64,000 bases of DNA. It comes from Kitasatospora azatica KCTC 9699 (lineage in GTDB: Bacteria; Actinomycetota; Actinomycetes; Streptomycetales; Streptomycetaceae). Numbering within the stretch: position 1 is the first letter of the stretch; every line of letters starts with the position of its first letter. Of this stretch, positions 61,018 through 64,000 are shown one piece after another. Under the pieces are notes generated by a model. That model was not told the DNA's origin, searched no databases, and saw nothing but the letters and a program-made list of their open reading frames with translations. The stretch lies in assembly GCF_000744785.1 (NCBI RefSeq), contig NZ_JQMO01000003.1, forward strand, positions 5,084,001-5,148,000. Direction: 5' to 3'. Both the position numbers and the translations under genes were made by a program.

Positions 61018-63672
61018 GTGGCAGATTTCGGCGCGCTGCTACGGGAGTTCCGGCGTCGAGCCGGCTGGACGCAGGAGGAGCTGGCAGAGCGGTCAGGACT
61101 CTCCCCGCACGCGATCAGCGTGCTGGAGACCGGGCGGCGCCGGCCACGACTGTCCTCGGTGACCCTGCTGGCCAAGGCGCTGGGCCTGGCCACGGCGGAA
61201 CGCGATCGGCTGCTGGCGGCGGCCCAGGACCAGGCACCGGCGGCCGAGCAACGGGCGGCCGGCCCCGGTGAGGCCGCGGACCGGCCCGTGCCGCGCCTGC
61301 TGCCGTACGCCGTCGCTGACTTCACCGGCCGCGCGGCCGAGCTGGACCGACTGCTGGAGCTGGCCGGCGGGGTGAGCCCGCAGCCCGGCTCGGCCGTGGT
61401 GATCTCCGCCATCGACGGCATGGCCGGCGTGGGCAAGACCGCGCTGGCCGTCAAGGCCGGCCACGCGCTGGCCGACCGCTTCCCCGACGGTCAGATCTTC
61501 CTCGACCTGCACGGCTTCACCCCCGGACAGCGCCCGCTGGATCCCGGCGCCGCGCTGGCCCGGCTGCTTCGCGCGGTCGGCGTGGACGAGGCCCGGGTGC
61601 CCGAGCGGCTGGACGACCGCACCAACCTGTGGCTCAGCGAGGTCGCCCAGCGCCGGCTGCTGATCGTGCTGGACAACGCCCTCGACACCGAGCAGGTCCG
61701 TCCGTTGATCCCGGGGCACCCGGGAAGCCTGGTGCTGATCACCTCCCGGCGTCGCCTGCCCACGCTCGACGGCGCGGTCAGCCTGTCGCTGGACGTGCTG
61801 GCGCACGGCGAGGCGGTGGCGCTGTTCACCGAGATCGTCGGCGCGCAGCGGGTCGCCGAGCACCCCGAGGCGGTGTCGGAGATCGTCGACCTGTGCGGGC
61901 GGCTGCCGCTCGCGGTCCGGATCTCCGCCGCGCGGCTGGCCCACCGCAGCACCTGGACGCCGGACCACCTGCTGGCCCGGCTGCGGGACCAGCACCAGCG
62001 GTTAGCTGAACTGTCCGCCGAGGCCCCGGGCGAGGACCACGGCGTCGCGGCGGCCTTCGCCGTCTCCTACGACGCCCTCGACCCGGACCAGCAGCGCGCC
62101 TTCCGGCTCGCCGGGCTCCATCCGGGCGAGGACTTCTGCGCCCGCGCCGTCGGCGCGCTGTCCGGCATCGCGTCCGTCCGGGCCGAGGAACTCCTGGAGG
62201 ACCTGCTCGACCACCACCTGCTCATCGAACACGCCCCCGGCCGCTACACCTTCCACGACCTGCTGCGCCAGCACGCGCTGCGGACGGCCGAGGCGGCGGA
62301 GCCCGAGGAGGTCCGGCAGGCTGCGGTCGGGGCGCTGCTCGACCACTACCGGTACACCGCGCTGACCGCCATGACTACCGTGTACCCGCACGATCTGAAC
62401 CGGTTGCCCCGGCTCGGCGCGCCCGGCGGTGAGCGGGTCGAGGTCGGCGAGGAGGCCTGCGCGCTGTCCTGGCTGCTGGCCGAGCGGGCCAACCTGGTCG
62501 CGTGCGCGCAGTGCCCGGCCGCCCGCGAAGTGCCCGGCTATGCCCGCGACCTGTCCAGCATCCTCTACCGCTATCTGGACATCCGCGGCTTCTACTCCGA
62601 CGCGCTGGCGCTGCACGCGGCGGCCCTGCACACCACCCGGGCCGAGCAGGACCGGGCCGGCCAGGTCCAGGCGCTGATCGGGCTCGGCAGCGCGTACTGG
62701 CGGCTCGGCCAGTTCCCGAGGGTGCTCGACCACTACCTGGAGGCGCTCGCGCTCGCCCGCGAGCTCGACGACCTGGGGAGCGTGGCCCGCTGCCTGAGCA
62801 ACCTCGGCATGACCTACCTCCAGACCGGCCACTACGCCGAGGCCGTCGACTTCTGCCAGCAGGCCCTCCACCTGTCCGAGCAGGTCGGCGACCGGCTCGC
62901 CCGCAGTCACGGCCTGACCAACATCGCCCTCGCCTACGACCGGCTCGGCCGCTACGAGGAGGCCCTCGACTACCACCGGCAGACCCTGGAGTCCGGCCGC
63001 GAGACCGGCGTCCGGGTGGTCGAGGCGCGGGCGCTGTTGAACCTCGGCATGACGGAGTCCCGGCTGGGACGCTTCGGCGAGGCCCTCGACCACCTGGAGC
63101 AGGCCCGCCTGCTGGCCGAGGAGATCGGCGACCCCAACACCGAGGCGATCACCCTGACCAACCTCGGCGCCGTCCACCAGCGCCTCGGCCAGTACCCCGA
63201 GGCGCTGGAGTACTGCGGGCGCGCCCTCGACATCTTCCGCGCCCACGACGACCGCGCCTGGGAGGCCCGGGCCACCCACCTGCTGAGCCGCGTCCACACC
63301 GACCTCGGCCGCTACCAGGAGGCCGGCGAGCGCCAGGCGTGGGCGCTGGCCACCGCCCGGGAGCTCGGTGACACCAGCCTGGAGGCGGACGCGCTGAACG
63401 CACTCGGCGAGAACACCCGGGCCGGCGGGGCACCCGCCGAGGCCCTCGACCTGCACGGCCAGGCACTCGCGCTGGGCACCGAACAGACCGACCTGCTGGT
63501 CCAGGCCCGCGCCCAGGCCGGCCTCGGCGACGCCTGCCACGACCTCCAGCAGCTCGCGCAGGCCGCCACCCACTGGCGGCGGGCCCACGCGCTCTACCGG
63601 CAACTCGGCGTCCCCGAAGCCGAGTCGTTCCCGCCGAAGCTCGCGGCCCTCGGCGAGCCGGTGGCGGGCTGA
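61018..63672 (+). CDS. XRE - NB-ARC - TPR regulator
   Basis: The protein has 884 residues. An XRE helix-turn-helix is at 5-60 (EFRRRAGWTQEELAERSGLSPHAISVLETGRRRPR). The NB-ARC ATPase begins with IDGMAGVGKTALAVKAGHAL and has LLIVLDNALD and LITSRRRLP. The last 350 residues are TPR units (LSNLGMTYLQTGHYAEAVDFCQQAL and so on). It resembles the ATPase-TPR half of AfsR-type regulators, which act on specialised metabolism or development. GTG 61018 follows GAGGGGCGAGA. Targets are unknown. Confidence 0.88.
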   Translation: MADFGALLREFRRRAGWTQEELAERSGLSPHAISVLETGRRRPRLSSVTLLAKALGLATAERDRLLAAAQDQAPAAEQRAAGPGEAADRPVPRLLPYAVADFTGRAAELDRLLELAGGVSPQPGSAVVISAIDGMAGVGKTALAVKAGHALADRFPDGQIFLDLHGFTPGQRPLDPGAALARLLRAVGVDEARVPERLDDRTNLWLSEVAQRRLLIVLDNALDTEQVRPLIPGHPGSLVLITSRRRLPTLDGAVSLSLDVLAHGEAVALFTEIVGAQRVAEHPEAVSEIVDLCGRLPLAVRISAARLAHRSTWTPDHLLARLRDQHQRLAELSAEAPGEDHGVAAAFAVSYDALDPDQQRAFRLAGLHPGEDFCARAVGALSGIASVRAEELLEDLLDHHLLIEHAPGRYTFHDLLRQHALRTAEAAEPEEVRQAAVGALLDHYRYTALTAMTTVYPHDLNRLPRLGAPGGERVEVGEEACALSWLLAERANLVACAQCPAAREVPGYARDLSSILYRYLDIRGFYSDALALHAAALHTTRAEQDRAGQVQALIGLGSAYWRLGQFPRVLDHYLEALALARELDDLGSVARCLSNLGMTYLQTGHYAEAVDFCQQALHLSEQVGDRLARSHGLTNIALAYDRLGRYEEALDYHRQTLESGRETGVRVVEARALLNLGMTESRLGRFGEALDHLEQARLLAEEIGDPNTEAITLTNLGAVHQRLGQYPEALEYCGRALDIFRAHDDRAWEARATHLLSRVHTDLGRYQEAGERQAWALATARELGDTSLEADALNALGENTRAGGAPAEALDLHGQALALGTEQTDLLVQARAQAGLGDACHDLQQLAQAATHWRRAHALYRQLGVPEAESFPPKLAALGEPVAG

Positions 63673-63682
63673 CGGTCGGCGA

Positions 63683-64000
63683 TCAGCCCAGGTTCACCCA
63701 CTCGCCGAGCGGGCGGTCCTCCGTCACCCGGGTGTCGGGATGCCGCTCGCCGTCGGCGACCGAGATGGTGCGGACCTGGTTCTGGTGGAACACCCAGAAC
63801 CGGCTCTGGCCGGCCGCCCGCTGCTGCCACGGCACCGGGAGGAAGGCGTCGACCCGGGTGATGCCGGTCAGCGACTCCCAGAGGCCGAGCTCGTTGTCGC
63901 CGCGCTCGCGGACGTCGGTGTGCCGCTCGCCGTCGGCGACCGAGATCAGCCGGTAGAGCTGCTTGCCCTGGACGGTGTGGAAGACCCAGAACCAGCTCTT
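63683..64000 (-). CDS. 3' end of a repeat protein (partial at window edge)
   Basis: The frame is open from the edge to a TGA at 63683-63685 and ends EWVNLG. It holds SWFWVFHTVQGKQLYRLISVADGERH and, later, SRFWVFHQNQVRTISVADGERH, so it is built of repeats of about 60-65 residues. A 27-bp stretch around the ISVADGERH codons is nearly identical in both units. I do not recognise the family. The start lies outside the window. It converges on the NB-ARC gene with 10 bases between. Confidence 0.7.
   Translation of the reverse strand, partial: KSWFWVFHTVQGKQLYRLISVADGERHTDVRERGDNELGLWESLTGITRVDAFLPVPWQQRAAGQSRFWVFHQNQVRTISVADGERHPDTRVTEDRPLGEWVNLG

Overview
The window is a chromosomal segment of a very GC-rich actinomycete, almost certainly a member of the Streptomycetaceae (Streptomyces or Kitasatospora). 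The evidence is the strong G/C third-position bias in every convincing gene, the frequent GTG starts and GTGA overlaps, and several Streptomyces-type genes: the 2-methylisoborneol gene pair, an EspR-like XRE protein, a MocR-like aminotransferase, ECF41 sigma factor, TerD protein and an XRE/NB-ARC/TPR regulator. I see no tRNA, rRNA, CRISPR array, intact insertion sequence or prophage.

Layout. 1-5.9 kb: relic of an acyl-CoA-ligase-type enzyme, a PAS/PAS/GAF/GAF/PP2C/HATPase signalling phosphatase, a small zinc-ribbon protein, an EspR-like regulator, a GNAT acetyltransferase preceded by a proline-rich micro-ORF, and a DUF1876 protein. 6-12.5 kb: aminotransferase, GlcG/HbpS-like protein with a His-rich head, MFS pump, a candidate peptide/regulator module (25-aa and 56-aa ORFs opposite a TrmB-LuxR regulator), an unknown protein and an FAD monooxygenase. 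12.5-19.7 kb: two very large unknown proteins (1451 and 942 aa) transcribed together. 20.1-27.1 kb: a cation-transport locus with an APC-type permease, an Nramp-related transporter (with an apparent frameshift), a soluble MgtE-N/CBS partner, an MgtC protein and a COG4705-like membrane protein. Two related leader-peptide ORFs sharing the motif SSPGHxRP lie in front of the MgtE-N/CBS gene and the mgtC-like gene. 27.2-41.3 kb: regulators and small metabolic genes (PucR-like regulator with a secreted beta-propeller, ArsR-like regulator, NCS1 permease, ECF41 sigma factor with its SDR partner, WYL regulator with a VOC protein, SGNH hydrolase, AraC regulator with a VOC protein, UvrA-like ABC protein), plus a frameshifted DUF4037 relic and a hydrophobic 28-aa ORF beside a long hairpin.

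41.4-46.3 kb: a tightly coupled two-gene RNA-repair operon. One gene fuses an RNA ligase to a polynucleotide kinase. The other fuses MJ1316/DUF504, endonuclease/exonuclease/phosphatase, 2H phosphoesterase and poly(A)-polymerase-like domains. 46.4-52.5 kb: rhomboid protease, two more gene relics, an MpaB-family oxygenase, a two-domain VOC protein, a TerD fusion and a YhgE/Pip-type membrane protein. 52.4-57.4 kb: terpenoid genes, namely a class I terpene synthase overlapping a lipocalin-like CrtC/AttH-type gene, then msrA, then the geranyl-diphosphate methyltransferase and 2-methylisoborneol synthase. 57.8-60.7 kb: divergent fur-family gene and katG. 61-64 kb: an XRE/NB-ARC/TPR regulator and the 3' end of a repeat protein.

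Main candidates for undescribed biology are (i) the paired leader peptides of the magnesium-type operons, (ii) the RNA-repair operon, (iii) the two giant proteins, and (iv) the peptide/TrmB-LuxR module. All functional statements rest on motif recognition by eye; no database search was run.
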